From Quadrisphaera sp. (lineage in GTDB: Bacteria; Actinomycetota; Actinomycetes; Actinomycetales; Quadrisphaeraceae), in assembly GCA_029258695.1 (NCBI GenBank), contig JARIBR010000290.1, positions 1-5,806 of the forward strand: a stretch of 5,806 bases of DNA, read 5' to 3'. The position numbers and the translations under genes are program-made. This document shows positions 5,324 to 5,806 of the stretch, in pieces. Under the pieces are notes generated by a model, which saw only the letters and a program-made list of their open reading frames with translations, searched no databases and was not told the origin of the DNA. Each line of letters begins with the position of its first letter. The stretch's first letter is position 1.

Positions 5324-5806
5324 GCCGCCCCGGACTCGTCCTCGAGGTCGACGACCGCACCCCACCCATCGTCGTCCACGAGGGCGACGGATTCCGCCTC
5401 GAGGAGTTCCCCCGGGGGACCCGTGTGGTCTACCCGCCGGAGTCGCTGCCGAGCGTGCCCGACGTCGAGGCCGCCATCGACCACGCCCTGCGCCACCCGG
5501 TCGACGCGAAGCCCCTGCCGGACCAGCTGGTCGCCGGGATGCGCCTGACGATCGCCTTCGACGACATCTCCCTGGCCCTGCCGCAGATGACCCGCCCCGA
5601 CATCCGCCAGCGGATCATCGAGGCCGTCCTCACGATGGCCGCGGCGGCGGGAGTGGACGACGTCGAGCTCGTCGCGGCTAACGCCCTGCACCGCCGGATG
5701 ACCGCCGACGAGCTGCGCTACATGCTCGGCGAGCGGGTCTTCCGCAGCTTCTACCCCCAGGGCAAGCTCACCAACCACGACGCCGAGGACCCGGCGAACA
5801 TGGTCC
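5320..5806 (+). CDS. LarA-like (nickel-dependent lactate racemase superfamily, DUF2088) protein, N-terminal part
   Basis: The first 162 residues are present; the gene runs off the right edge (LarA proteins are usually about 420 residues). Superfamily signs are an acidic segment followed by TRP (D81-D82 and T91-R92-P93), the helix IRQRIIEAVLTMAAAAGV, and ALHRRMTADELRYMLGE (123-138), where H124 aligns by motif with LarA His108 (THRxMTxxE). A later NHDAEDP (152-158) matches the histidine/aspartate segment following the Rossmann-like unit. LarA carries a nickel-pincer nucleotide and racemises 2-hydroxyacids, with relatives acting on other 2-hydroxy or sugar acids. The lysine that binds the cofactor and the nickel histidine would lie beyond the window, so activity cannot be confirmed. 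Unlike canonical LarA (DHTRP), the Asp and TRP are separated by about eight residues, which suggests a distinct subfamily. Its place after the acyl reductase and dehydrogenase hints at a lipid-linked or hydroxyacid substrate, but this is speculative. Confidence 0.82.
   Translation, partial: MSRPGLVLEVDDRTPPIVVHEGDGFRLEEFPRGTRVVYPPESLPSVPDVEAAIDHALRHPVDAKPLPDQLVAGMRLTIAFDDISLALPQMTRPDIRQRIIEAVLTMAAAAGVDDVELVAANALHRRMTADELRYMLGERVFRSFYPQGKLTNHDAEDPANMV

Noticed and set aside
1..5806. Search for mobile elements, direct-repeat arrays, CRISPR repeats, tRNA or rRNA.
   Set aside because: No transposase-like protein, regularly spaced repeats, cloverleaf-like segment or rRNA signature was recognised by eye on either strand.

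Overview
The window is very GC-rich, with strong G/C bias at third codon positions, GTG/TTG/ATG starts and purine-rich Shine-Dalgarno sites. This fits a high-GC actinomycete; a genus such as a Kineococcus/Quadrisphaera relative is only a guess. It reads as chromosomal metabolic DNA. I saw no tRNA, rRNA, CRISPR array, IS element or transposase.

Left part, minus strand (1-1451): position 1 cuts through a formate dehydrogenase major-subunit gene, of which only the N-terminal 137 residues are present (412 down to 1), including a complete four-cysteine [4Fe-4S] motif. Upstream of it on the same strand (1451 down to 576) is a gene for a ferritin-like diiron protein with an acyl-ACP-desaturase-like ligand pattern. 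Its reading frame is interrupted by a single in-frame TAA at codon 140. The same frame continues with convincing family-like sequence on both sides, so this is a nonsense-mutated pseudogene, a very recent inactivation or a sequencing error. A 163-base gap with GC-rich hairpins separates the two genes.

Middle (1452-1650): a divergent intergenic region of about 200 bases. It holds a hairpin directly abutting the Shine-Dalgarno of the diiron gene and a cluster of GCTGGT/ACCAGC half-sites that could be an operator for the rightward genes.

Right part, plus strand (1651-5806): a tight gene run that is probably one operon. The first gene encodes a 781-residue fusion of a fatty acyl-CoA reductase (extended SDR, TGxxGxxG and YxxxK) to a C-terminal HAD-IB phosphatase domain. 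The second, a zinc-dependent medium-chain alcohol dehydrogenase of 414 residues, overlaps the first by one base. The third, a LarA-like (nickel lactate racemase superfamily, DUF2088) protein, runs off the right edge. The 79-base gap between the second and third genes is spanned by a 28-codon ORF that overlaps both neighbours at ATGA/GTGA junctions.

Taken together, the rightward operon suggests reduction of an acyl-CoA/acyl thioester to an alcohol, a dephosphorylation step, an alcohol/aldehyde redox step and a 2-hydroxyacid-type racemase/epimerase or related enzyme. The individual families are recognisable, but I know of no characterised pathway that uses this combination. It is the best candidate here for an undescribed system.
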